Assembly: GCF_005517195.1 (NCBI RefSeq)
Contig: NZ_CP040244.1
Coordinates: 6,714,001 to 6,778,000, forward strand
Direction of reading: 5' to 3'
Length of the DNA stretch: 64,000 nt
Origin: Streptomyces vilmorinianum
Lineage (GTDB): Bacteria > Actinomycetota > Actinomycetes > Streptomycetales > Streptomycetaceae
Of the stretch, positions 33,040 through 40,748 are shown one piece after another. The notes beneath the pieces are model-generated. The model worked only from the letters and a program-made list of their open reading frames with translations. It was not told the DNA's origin and made no database searches. How positions within the stretch are numbered: the first letter of the stretch is position 1; every line of letters starts with the position of its first letter. A program made the translations under genes and the position numbers.

Positions 33040-34122
33040 GTGGCAGCACACCGGAAGCCCAAGCAGTCCCCCCTCGGTGGGCAGGCGGCGCGGACCGCCG
33101 CCACGCTCGCCCTCGCCTCCGCGGCGACGGCGACCCTCTTCGAGGGGTCGGGGCACGCCGAGCCCCGGCTCACCCCCGCCCAGGTCAAGGCGAAGGTCGA
33201 CCGGCTGTACCAGGAGGCCGAGGTGGCCACCGAGAAGTACAACGGGGCGAAGGAGCAGGCGGACCAGGCGCGGGGCGCGCTCGACCGGCTGCGCGACGAG
33301 GCGGCCCGCAGGACGGAGCGGCTCAACACCGTCCGCAACGGGCTCGGTTCCATCGCGGCCGCCCAGTACCGCTCCGGCGGCCTGGACCCCGCCGTGCAGC
33401 TCGCGCTGACCTCCGACCCGGAGCAGTACCTGGAGCGCGCCGCGCTCGCCGAGAAGGCCGGGGCACGGCAGGCGGCGGCCATCAGCTCCGTACAGCGTGA
33501 GCTCGCCGGGATCCGGCAGCTGCGCGCCGAGTCCGCGGAGCGGCTGACGCAGCTGCGCGGGCACGAGGCCGATCTGCGGCGGCAGAAGGCGGCCGTGCAG
33601 GGCAAGCTCGAGGAGGCGCGGACGCTGCTGGCCCGGCTGACCGCCGAGGAGCGGGCACGCTACGAGGCGGCGGCGGCCGGGTCGGGCCGGGACGGCGCCG
33701 AGGGCTCCGCCGGCGCGACCGGGGAGCGGGCGGACCGGACGTCCGCGCCGCGCGGCCCGGTCACGGCGCCGAACAGCCGCGCCGCGCAGGCCATCGCCTT
33801 CGCCCACGACCAGATCGGCAAGCCGTACGTGTGGGGCGCGACGGGCCCGTCGGCGTACGACTGCTCGGGCCTGACCCAGGCCGCCTGGCGTTCCGCCGGG
33901 GTGGCGCTGCCGCGCACGACGTACACGCAGATCAACGCCGGCCGGCGGGTGTCGCGCTCCGAACTGGCCCCGGGGGACCTGGTGTTCTTCTACTCGGGCA
34001 TCAGCCACGTGGGGCTGTACATCGGCGGCGGCCAGATGATCCACGCCCCCCGGCCGGGCGCGCCCGTACGGATCGCGCCGATCGACGAGATGCCGTTCGC
34101 CGGGGCGACCCGGGTGGGGTGA
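33040..34122 (+). CDS. Secreted NlpC/P60 peptidoglycan endopeptidase (paralogue)
   Basis: 360-residue paralogue of the preceding NlpC/P60 protein, with the same start (MAAHRKPKQ, GTG at 33040), signal peptide, coiled coil (about 45-210) and catalytic domain (SAYDCSGLTQAAW, SGISHVGLYIGGGQMIHAPRPG). The linker between coil and catalytic domain is shorter and lacks the Glu/Ala/Lys-rich extension of its partner. The two genes flank a small membrane protein on the other strand, suggesting an old tandem duplication. It is expected to cut stem peptides during growth or spore separation. Confidence 0.9.
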   Translation: MAAHRKPKQSPLGGQAARTAATLALASAATATLFEGSGHAEPRLTPAQVKAKVDRLYQEAEVATEKYNGAKEQADQARGALDRLRDEAARRTERLNTVRNGLGSIAAAQYRSGGLDPAVQLALTSDPEQYLERAALAEKAGARQAAAISSVQRELAGIRQLRAESAERLTQLRGHEADLRRQKAAVQGKLEEARTLLARLTAEERARYEAAAAGSGRDGAEGSAGATGERADRTSAPRGPVTAPNSRAAQAIAFAHDQIGKPYVWGATGPSAYDCSGLTQAAWRSAGVALPRTTYTQINAGRRVSRSELAPGDLVFFYSGISHVGLYIGGGQMIHAPRPGAPVRIAPIDEMPFAGATRVG

Positions 34123-34136
34123 GGGACTCCTCGGGG

Positions 34137-34176
34137 GCGACCGCCCGCCGGCTCAGACCAGTCGGCGGGCGGTCGC
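34137..34176. terminator. Terminator overlapping response-regulator stop
   Basis: 14-bp inverted repeat (34137-34150 and 34163-34176). One arm lies inside the last codons of the response regulator, so it serves both convergent genes. Confidence 0.7.
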
Positions 34177-34860
34177 CCAGCGGGTCAGCTCGTGCCGGTT
34201 GGACAGCTGCAGCTTGCGCAGCACCGCCGAGACGTGCGACTCGACCGTCTTCACCGAGATGTAGAGCTGCTTGGCGATCTCCTTGTACGCGTATCCACGG
34301 GCGATCAGCCGCAGCACCTCGCGCTCCCGCTGGGTGAGCCGGTCGAGGTCCTCGTCCACCGGCGGGGCGTCGGTGGAGGCGAAGGCGTCGAGCACGAAGC
34401 CCGCCAGGCGGGGGGAGAACACCGCGTCGCCCTCCTGCACCCGGAAGATCGAGTCGACCAGGTCGGTGCCGGTGATCGTCTTGGTGACATAGCCGCGGGC
34501 GCCGCCCCGGATCACCCCGATGACGTCCTCCGCGGCGTCCGAGACCGAGAGGGCCAGGAAGCGGACCGGGTCCTCGGCCGCGGCCATCAGGTTCGCGCAG
34601 CGGCGCAGCACCTCGACCCCGCCGCCGCCCGGCAGATGCACGTCGAGCAGGACGACCTCGGGGCGGGTGGCGGTGATCACCGTGACGGCCTGGTCGACGT
34701 CGGCCGCCTCGCCGACCACCTCGACGCCGGTGACGTCGGTCCGGCCGATCTCGGCCTGCACGCCCGTGCGGAACATCCGGTGGTCGTCGACGAGCACGAC
34801 CCGTACACGACGCTCCGTGGTCTGCGCCGCCGTCGATCCGGTCCCGGTCTCGTCGCTCAT
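34153..34860 (-). CDS. LuxR/NarL-family response regulator
   Basis: 235-residue two-component regulator. The receiver domain (about 18-140) has acidic pocket Asp25-Asp26, phospho-acceptor Asp73 (VLLDVHLPG), Ser in ALSVSD and Lys in YVTKTI. The C-terminal LuxR helix-turn-helix is about 170-230 (LTQREREVLRLIARGYAYKE, SVKTVESHVSAVLRKL). Its ATG overlaps the kinase stop by ATGA (34857-34860), so the pair is translationally coupled. It is the LiaR-like output of the adjacent PspC kinase. Confidence 0.95.
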   Translation of the reverse strand: MSDETGTGSTAAQTTERRVRVVLVDDHRMFRTGVQAEIGRTDVTGVEVVGEAADVDQAVTVITATRPEVVLLDVHLPGGGGVEVLRRCANLMAAAEDPVRFLALSVSDAAEDVIGVIRGGARGYVTKTITGTDLVDSIFRVQEGDAVFSPRLAGFVLDAFASTDAPPVDEDLDRLTQREREVLRLIARGYAYKEIAKQLYISVKTVESHVSAVLRKLQLSNRHELTRWATARRLV

Positions 34861-36125
34861 CCGTCCGCCCTCTCCATCTCAAGCTCCACTTCGGTGCCGC
34901 CGCCCGGCACGGACCGCAGCCGGGCCGAACCGCCGTTGCGCTGCATCCGGCCGATGATCGATTCTCGTACGCCCATCCGGTCGTCGGGTACGGAATCGAG
35001 GTCGAAGCCCGGCCCCCGGTCCCGAACGGAGACGAAGACCGTGCGGCCCTCGACCTCGGCGTACACCTGCACCGCCCCGCCCTCGCCACCGTACTTGGCG
35101 GCGTTGACCATCGCCTCGCGCGCGGCCTGCATCTGTGCGGCCAGTTTCTCGTCGAGCGGGCAGTCGCCGACGACCACGACCTCCAGCGGGACTCCGTGCT
35201 TGTCCTCGACCTCGGCCGCGGACCTCTTCACCGCCTCGGCGAGGGAATCGGGCTCCTCTCCCTCGTCCTTGCCGGTGCCCTCCGGCCGGTACAGCCAGTT
35301 GCGCAGCTCCCGCTCCTGGGCGCGGGCGAGTCGGCGGACCTCGCCCGGCTCGTCCGCGTTGCGCTGGATCAGCGTCAGCGTGTGCAGGACGGAGTCGTGG
35401 ACATGGGCCGCGACCTCGGCGCGCTCCTGCGCGCGGATACGCATGGTCCGCTCCTCGGAGAGGTCCTGCGACATCCGCACCAGCCAGGGCCCGGCGAGCA
35501 GCGCGATGCCGGTGAGGACCGCTATGGCGGCGGTGAGCGCCGTGCCCAGCTGGGCCGCCGAACCGCGGACCACCATGAAGACGGTCAGACCCATGCCGAC
35601 GAGCGCGACTCCCGCGAACCCGCGGACGAGCTGCAGGGTGCGTCTGTGGCGGCCGGGCTCGGTCCAGCTGGCCCGGCGGGCGTTGTCCGCCTGCCGCCAG
35701 ACGAGCACCACACCGACGCCGATCAGGAGCGTGGGCCAGACATAGCGGTCCGCGTGATTGCCGAAGTCGATGTTGCCGACGAAGACGGCGGCGCCGAGCG
35801 CCAGCGCGATCAGCGCGAAGATCTGGCCGCGGTCGGGCTTGCGCAGCCGGCGCCGCCCGTCCGGGGTGGTCTCGAACACCGGGCGGGGCGCCGCCCGGCC
35901 GCCGACACCGAGCGGGACGACGATCCAGAAGACCGCGTACAGCAGGGCGCCGAGGCCGTCCGCGAGGAGCAGCGCCACGAACAGGGCGCGGACCCAGACC
36001 ACGGGCAGCCCGAGATGTCCCGCGAGGCCGCGTGCGACACCGCCGAGCCACCGCCCGTCGGCGCTCCGGTAGAGCTTGCGCACGGGCGGTTCGTCGGTCT
36101 CGGTGACGGGGGCGGCTGCTGGCAT
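34857..36125 (-). CDS. PspC-domain sensor histidine kinase
   Basis: 422-residue HPK7-type (HisKA_3-like) kinase. The N-terminus holds a PspC domain (about 15-75: KLYRSADGRWLGGVARGLAG with a following helix). Further membrane helices run to about 215. The phospho-acceptor box is AAHVHDSVLHTLTLIQ (His near 242), the N-box REAMVNAAKYG near 340, and the G-box RDRGPGFDLDSV. The ATG at 36123-36125 precedes MPAAAPVTETDE. It is cotranscribed with the LuxR response regulator and divergent from a PspC/LiaF-like gene, suggesting envelope-stress sensing. Confidence 0.92.
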   Translation of the reverse strand: MPAAAPVTETDEPPVRKLYRSADGRWLGGVARGLAGHLGLPVVWVRALFVALLLADGLGALLYAVFWIVVPLGVGGRAAPRPVFETTPDGRRRLRKPDRGQIFALIALALGAAVFVGNIDFGNHADRYVWPTLLIGVGVVLVWRQADNARRASWTEPGRHRRTLQLVRGFAGVALVGMGLTVFMVVRGSAAQLGTALTAAIAVLTGIALLAGPWLVRMSQDLSEERTMRIRAQERAEVAAHVHDSVLHTLTLIQRNADEPGEVRRLARAQERELRNWLYRPEGTGKDEGEEPDSLAEAVKRSAAEVEDKHGVPLEVVVVGDCPLDEKLAAQMQAAREAMVNAAKYGGEGGAVQVYAEVEGRTVFVSVRDRGPGFDLDSVPDDRMGVRESIIGRMQRNGGSARLRSVPGGGTEVELEMERADG

Positions 36126-36295
36126 GCACCGATCGTCACACGTACGGCCGGGCGTGGACATCAGGGACGGCCCTGAGATCGCCCCTAGGAAACGGCCCCT
36201 AGGAGTTTCTCGGGGTGGACCGCCCGCGGAATATCAGGGTCGGGCCAGGGTCGGCCCCGGTGCCGCGGCGGGGCGCCGGCCGTCACCATGGACGC

Positions 36296-37648
36296 ATGAC
36301 GCGTTCGATGTCCTCCCCGCACGAGGCCCCGCCGCCGGCGCAGGCCCCGCCCGTCACGTCCTTGCGCCGCTCGCGGCAGCACAAGGTCGTGGCCGGTGTG
36401 TGCGGGGGCCTCGGCCGGCACTTCGATCTCGACCCGGTGATCTTCCGCATCGCGGTCGGTGTGCTGTCCGTGACCGGCGGCATCGGGCTGATCTTCTACG
36501 GCTTCGCGTGGCTGCTCCTGCCGCTCGTGGGCGAGGAGGAGAACGAGGGCCGCAAGCTGCTCTCCGGCCGGGTCGACGGGGCCGCGCTCGCGGCCGTGCT
36601 GATGGCGCTGGTGGGCTGCGGTGTCTTCCTGTCGATGCTGAGCAACGGCGGGACGCTCGCGTTCGCGATGATGCTGTCGACAGCGGTGTGCGGCGCAGCG
36701 GCCTGGTCGCGGCGGCGCGTGCAGGTCGCCGCCGGTGACGGCGAGAGCCGGATGGACGCGGCGACGGCGGCCGCGGTCGCCGAGGCGCCGCCGGAGGCGA
36801 AGGCCCCGCCGCTGGCGGAGTTCTCTTGGTGGAAGGACCCCATAGTCAAGGACGGCTCGACCGGCAGGATCGCCGTCGGGTACCTCTGGGGACCGCACGG
36901 CGTGGTGGGCCCGGACGGCCGGCTCGAGAACGGCGAGGTCCCGGTGCCCGGCAGCCAGTGGGGCACGGAGGTACCGGAGGACGGGTGGCGGCCCGCGGCG
37001 TCGCCGGTCCGGCGCGGCCCGCGCTCCATCGGCGGACTGGTGTTCCTGCTCGCGCTGCTGGCCGGCGGCCTCGGCACGGGCCTGTCCTGGGAGGCCCATC
37101 CGCTCGGCACGAGTCTGCAGATCGGTCTGGTCGCCGCTCTGGGCGTGTTCGGTCTCGGCCTGGTGGTCAGCAGCTTCCTCGGCCGGACGGGGTTCGGGAC
37201 GATCTTCCTGACCGTGGTCACCGCGGGCCTGCTCGCGGTGGCGGCGGCACTGCCCAAGGAGATCTCCACGGACTGGGCCCGTACGACCTGGCAGCCGGCG
37301 TCGGTCGCCGCCGTGCAGCCCCGCTACCAACTGGGCACGGGCGTCGGCACGCTCGACCTGTCGCACCTCGCGGTCCCCGCGGGCACGACGGTCGGCACGC
37401 AGGTGGAGGTCGGTGCCGGAAAGGTCGAAGTGATCGTCCCGAAGAACGTCACGGTGAAGCTGAGAGCCCAGGTCGGCCTGGGCGATCTGCAGCTGCCGCA
37501 GCAGCGCCCCGAGGACATCGACATCGCGCCGGACCGCGACGAGAGCCGTACGCTCGCCCCGCCGAAGGGCACCGCCCCCGGCGGGACGGTGAACCTCTCG
37601 CTCGAGGTCGGTCTCGGACAGGTGGAGGTCACCCGTGCTGCTTCATGA
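36296..37648 (+). CDS. PspC domain protein with LiaF-like C-terminus
   Basis: 450-residue membrane protein. The PspC domain is at about 22-85 (LRRSRQHKVVAGVCGGLGRHFDLD). Four or five more helices lie between 95 and 330. The C-terminal 110 residues form a beta-rich repeat domain of the DUF2154/LiaF type (GVGTLDLSHLAV, VEVGAGKVEVIVP, AQVGLGDLQLP, LEVGLGQVEV). LiaF proteins inhibit LiaS-type kinases, and the divergent PspC kinase/LuxR pair fits. The start ATG at 36296 was chosen (weak ribosome site, possibly leaderless). Its end overlaps the next small ORF by 14 bp. Confidence 0.85.
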   Translation: MTRSMSSPHEAPPPAQAPPVTSLRRSRQHKVVAGVCGGLGRHFDLDPVIFRIAVGVLSVTGGIGLIFYGFAWLLLPLVGEEENEGRKLLSGRVDGAALAAVLMALVGCGVFLSMLSNGGTLAFAMMLSTAVCGAAAWSRRRVQVAAGDGESRMDAATAAAVAEAPPEAKAPPLAEFSWWKDPIVKDGSTGRIAVGYLWGPHGVVGPDGRLENGEVPVPGSQWGTEVPEDGWRPAASPVRRGPRSIGGLVFLLALLAGGLGTGLSWEAHPLGTSLQIGLVAALGVFGLGLVVSSFLGRTGFGTIFLTVVTAGLLAVAAALPKEISTDWARTTWQPASVAAVQPRYQLGTGVGTLDLSHLAVPAGTTVGTQVEVGAGKVEVIVPKNVTVKLRAQVGLGDLQLPQQRPEDIDIAPDRDESRTLAPPKGTAPGGTVNLSLEVGLGQVEVTRAAS

Positions 37649-37895
37649 GTTCCGCCCCGGCCGGCTGATCGCCGGCGCGACCGCCCTCGGCCTCTCCGTG
37701 ATGTACGCGGGCGACGCCGCGGACGCCTGGGCGACCCCCTGGTACGACGTGGTCCCGGTCCTCTGCGGCGGCCTGGGCGCGGCCGCCCTGGCTACCTGGG
37801 TCGCCTACCGTCTCCGCCGCCGCTCGGCGAGAACGGCATCGAGGGAGAACACGGAGGCGCCGGCGAGCACCAGCGGCAGCCAGGACATCAGATAG
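37635..37895 (+). CDS. Small membrane protein overlapping PspC gene
   Basis: 86-residue protein (MLLHEFRPGRLIAGATALG) with two hydrophobic segments (about 10-27 and 38-58) and a basic end (YRLRRRSARTAS). Its start overlaps the PspC gene end by 14 bp and its 3' end overlaps the convergent DoxX gene by 91 bp. Coupling to the PspC gene, and hydrophobicity typical of a real membrane protein, support it. The last 25 residues may be just read-through over the DoxX gene. Confidence 0.6.
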   Translation: MLLHEFRPGRLIAGATALGLSVMYAGDAADAWATPWYDVVPVLCGGLGAAALATWVAYRLRRRSARTASRENTEAPASTSGSQDIR

Positions 37896-38335
37896 GCGAG
37901 GTCGTTGCCGTAGTAGTACGGGTCGGTCTGCCAGCTCACGGTCAGCCACAGGCTCAGGGAGATCAGCGCCCCGCCGAGCGCGGCCAGCCGGGCGAACAGG
38001 CCCAGCAGGGTCCCGATGCCGACGGCCAGCTCGCCGCAGGCGATGGCGTACCCGAAGCCGACGGGGTTGTTGAGCGCGAGGTCGACGAGGGCGGGGATGG
38101 CCGAGGTGTCCCGGACGCCGCGCATCATCTCGCCGATGGACCCGCTGCCGGTGTCGGACATGAAGGCGGAGTCCGTGATCTTGTCGAGCCCGGCGTAGAT
38201 GAAGGTGACCCCGAGAAAGACCCGCAGTGGCAGCAGCGCGTATCGCGTCCCGGCCGCCTTCCACCCGGCGAGCCCGCCGCCCGTCGTTCCGTAGGAGCCG
38301 GTCGTCCCGGTCGTCCCGTGTCTGCGTCCTGGCAT
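37805..38335 (-). CDS. DoxX-family membrane protein
   Basis: 176-residue protein with four membrane helices in the DoxX layout: LLPLRVFLGVTFIYAGLDKI near 35-54, FGYAIACGELAVGIGTLLGL near 95-114, LAALGGALISLSLWLTVSW, and a last helix LMSWLPLVLAGASVFSLDA. The DoxX family is linked to membrane redox balance, but the exact role here is unknown. A Gly/Thr-rich N-terminus (GTTGTTGSYGTTGG) precedes it. ATG at 38333-38335. Confidence 0.85.
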   Translation of the reverse strand: MPGRRHGTTGTTGSYGTTGGGLAGWKAAGTRYALLPLRVFLGVTFIYAGLDKITDSAFMSDTGSGSIGEMMRGVRDTSAIPALVDLALNNPVGFGYAIACGELAVGIGTLLGLFARLAALGGALISLSLWLTVSWQTDPYYYGNDLAYLMSWLPLVLAGASVFSLDAVLAERRRRR

Positions 38336-38429
38336 CGTCGGCCTGCCTCTCCACGCCCTGTCCGCAGAACCGATTGTCCCCGGACCCCCTCCCGATGGAT
38401 ACGCGGGAAACGCGCCGGAGGTTCAGGGC

Positions 38430-39665
38430 TCAGTCGACGACGTCGATCACGACCCGGTTGGTCTCCACGCCCGAGGCCGTCACCACCCACACCTCGACCC
38501 GCCCCGGCTCCACGTCCACCGGGAGCGGGACGGTGAGGACGGTGTCCGTCGGGTTGGCGAAGCCGCCCGGGACCGGGACCAGGGGGACATGGGCGTACAC
38601 GGAGCCGATACGCACGACCAGGCGGGTCAACAGGTCCGGGCCGCTCGCTCCGGCCGGGACGAAACCGGTCCCCCTGATCTCGATGTCGTCGCCGGTGCGG
38701 ATCGGGGCGTCCAGGTCGCCCGCCTCGCGCGAGCGGACGACGGAGAGGATCGCGGGCCGGCCGCCCTCCGTGCACTTCCCCGCGAGGTAGCCGGCCGCCA
38801 CCACCGCGAGGAGCAGCACCAGGGACCAGGGCAGCTCGGGCAGCCGGTCGGGCGCGCGGCCGAGCCGTACGGCGCCGAGGACGAGGAGGGCGCCGGAGAC
38901 CAGCACGTACGCGAGATCGGTGAGGCTCGCGCGGCCGTTGTCGTCGCAGAGGAGGTCGGCGGCGCGCGGGCGTTCGGCGCGGACCTTCTGCAGCCGCTGC
39001 CCCACCACCCGTACCCACACGATCCGGCGGGTGGCCACGGCGACCGCCGCCGTCAGGGCGAACGCGCTCAGCAGTCCGGCGCCGTCCGAAATCCCGAGGC
39101 CGATGGCGGCCGGGCCGGCGCCGGTGGCCAGACGCAGCGTGAGGATGAGAACGGCGTAGACGGCGAACAGCAGCCAGCCGGCCGCGACCGCGCGGGAGGT
39201 GGAGAGCCGGTTATCCTCCCCGATCAGCGGCGCGAGGGCCCCGCCGCGCGCCCGGTGGGCGTGGGCGGCGACGGTCAGCGGGACGGCGAGGACGAGCGCC
39301 GCGACCAGTCCGGCCGTGCGCGCCCCTGTCCATCCCGTGCCGATCGCCGTCAGCGCCTGGCCGAGGAGCAGCGCGAGGACCGCGCCCCAGACGGCGCCGA
39401 GGGTGGCGCGCCGGACGCTCCGGAGCCAGGCCTCCCCGGCCTCACGGCCGCGCGCGGCGACGGTGCGGGCCGACTGGGCGAGCGCGTCGGAGACCCACTG
39501 CCGGGAGGCGCCGGGCGAGTGCGCGACGGCGGCGGGCACCCCTTGGCCCGCGGCGAGTTCGTCCCGCCGGGCCAGGAACGCGGCGACGGCACGCCGGTGA
39601 CCCACGCGCCCGCCCTGTGCGCACTGCGCGTGGTCACCGCACTGTCTCGCCTCTTGCACCGCCAC
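38430..39665 (-). CDS. Membrane protein with IPT/TIG-like C-terminal domain
   Basis: About 411 residues, function unknown. An N-terminal soluble part (VGHRRAVAAFLARRDELAAG) precedes roughly six hydrophobic helices between 85 and 285, interrupted by a cytoplasmic-type loop (RVVGQRLQKVRAERPRAADLL). The C-terminal 110 residues are beta-rich and read like an Ig-like IPT/TIG domain (DDIEIRGTGFVPAGASGPDLL ... VEPGRVEVWVVTASGVETNRVVIDV). The start is uncertain: GTG at 39663-39665 was chosen; other in-frame starts exist upstream to about 39775. Confidence 0.6.
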   Translation of the reverse strand: MAVQEARQCGDHAQCAQGGRVGHRRAVAAFLARRDELAAGQGVPAAVAHSPGASRQWVSDALAQSARTVAARGREAGEAWLRSVRRATLGAVWGAVLALLLGQALTAIGTGWTGARTAGLVAALVLAVPLTVAAHAHRARGGALAPLIGEDNRLSTSRAVAAGWLLFAVYAVLILTLRLATGAGPAAIGLGISDGAGLLSAFALTAAVAVATRRIVWVRVVGQRLQKVRAERPRAADLLCDDNGRASLTDLAYVLVSGALLVLGAVRLGRAPDRLPELPWSLVLLLAVVAAGYLAGKCTEGGRPAILSVVRSREAGDLDAPIRTGDDIEIRGTGFVPAGASGPDLLTRLVVRIGSVYAHVPLVPVPGGFANPTDTVLTVPLPVDVEPGRVEVWVVTASGVETNRVVIDVVD

Positions 39666-39808
39666 GGTGTTCACTTCCCGATCGGTCAACTGGCCGTTGA
39701 GTCCAGGGAATTGTGCCGCACCCGAGAGCCTCCCGCCTGCTCCGAGCGCCCCGCGCGAGAGTGATTGAACCGTCATCACATTGACGTAAAGACAGCTGAG
39801 GACACCTT

Positions 39809-40597
39809 CTACGACAGGAGTTCGGGCTCCGCACGGCTGATCCTGCGCCACAGTGGCTGGTAGTTGACCCACGCGGCGAGGTCGGTGCCGAGCTGTTCGC
39901 GGGTGGCGACCGCCTCCCGATGCCCGATCGGCACCGGTTTGCCCGCAGCCCGCGCGGTCAGCTGGACCTGGGCGCACCGTTCCATCGCGATGAACCACCA
40001 GGCGGCCGCGTCGACCGAGGACCCGACGGTCAGCAGCCCGTGGTTGCGCAGCACGATCGCCTTGTACGGGCCGAGGGCGGTGGCGATCCGCCGCCCTTCC
40101 TCCGGGTCGACGGCGACACCGGTGTAGGCGTCGTAGAGCGCGTGGTCCTGATAGAACCCGCAGGCCTCCTGGGTGATCGGTTCGATCAGCTCGCCGAGGG
40201 CGGCGAGCGCCCGCCCGTAGGTGGAGTGGCTGTGGGCGACGGCGACGACATCGGGCCGGGCCCGGTGCACCTGCGCGTGGACGGCGAAGGCGGCCTGGTT
40301 GACGTGCGCGCCGCCCTGGAGCACCTGCCCGTCCCCGTTGACCAGGACGAGGTCGCTCACGGTCAGCTCGGCGAAGGGCGCGCCGAAGGGGTTCACCCAG
40401 TAACAGTCGGGGTACTGCGGGTCCCGGGCGGTGACATGCCCGGAGACGCCCTCCTCGTACCCGAACCGTCCGAAGAGTCTGAGCGCGCCCGCGAGTCTCT
40501 GCTTGCGGTACGTCCGCTCCTCATCGACGGTCTCGTGGACGGGAGGCATCGCGATGTGCAGCCGGTCCGCGGGGACGGGGGCAGGTATCTCGCTCAT
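39809..40597 (-). CDS. Class II aldolase/adducin family protein
   Basis: 262-residue cytosolic zinc-dependent aldolase or decarboxylase-type protein. Zinc-ligand histidines are in VVAVAHSHSTYG (His122, His124) and IVLRNHGLLTVG (His186). The acidic/glycine loop GYEEGVSGHVTARDP is typical of the family (fuculose-phosphate aldolase and adducin heads). Substrate is not predictable. ATG at 40595-40597. It is monocistronic, upstream of guaA on the same strand but across a repeat and terminator. Confidence 0.85.
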   Translation of the reverse strand: MSEIPAPVPADRLHIAMPPVHETVDEERTYRKQRLAGALRLFGRFGYEEGVSGHVTARDPQYPDCYWVNPFGAPFAELTVSDLVLVNGDGQVLQGGAHVNQAAFAVHAQVHRARPDVVAVAHSHSTYGRALAALGELIEPITQEACGFYQDHALYDAYTGVAVDPEEGRRIATALGPYKAIVLRNHGLLTVGSSVDAAAWWFIAMERCAQVQLTARAAGKPVPIGHREAVATREQLGTDLAAWVNYQPLWRRISRAEPELLS

Positions 40598-40647
40598 GCG
40601 CGGGAAGGTAACTCCGGGCCGTGCAACTGGCCAGAGAGATCACACGC

Positions 40648-40692
40648 CGAACACACCGAACACACCGAACACATGGAACAGACCGAACATGA
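40648..40692. repeat. Five 9-bp tandem units
   Basis: Units of the CGAACACAC type at 40648-40674 (three nearly identical), then two divergent units to 40692. They lie between the aldolase promoter region and the guaA terminator. Confidence 0.75.
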
Positions 40693-40697
40693 CGAAA

Positions 40698-40726
40698 CCG
40701 CCGCCCCCGGATGGTGGGGGCGGCGG
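40698..40726 (-). terminator. guaA terminator
   Basis: 11-bp perfect inverted repeat (40698-40708 and 40716-40726) 23 bp after the guaA stop on the minus strand. Confidence 0.8.
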
Positions 40727-40748
40727 CCTCACAGGCGTACGGGAGCGA

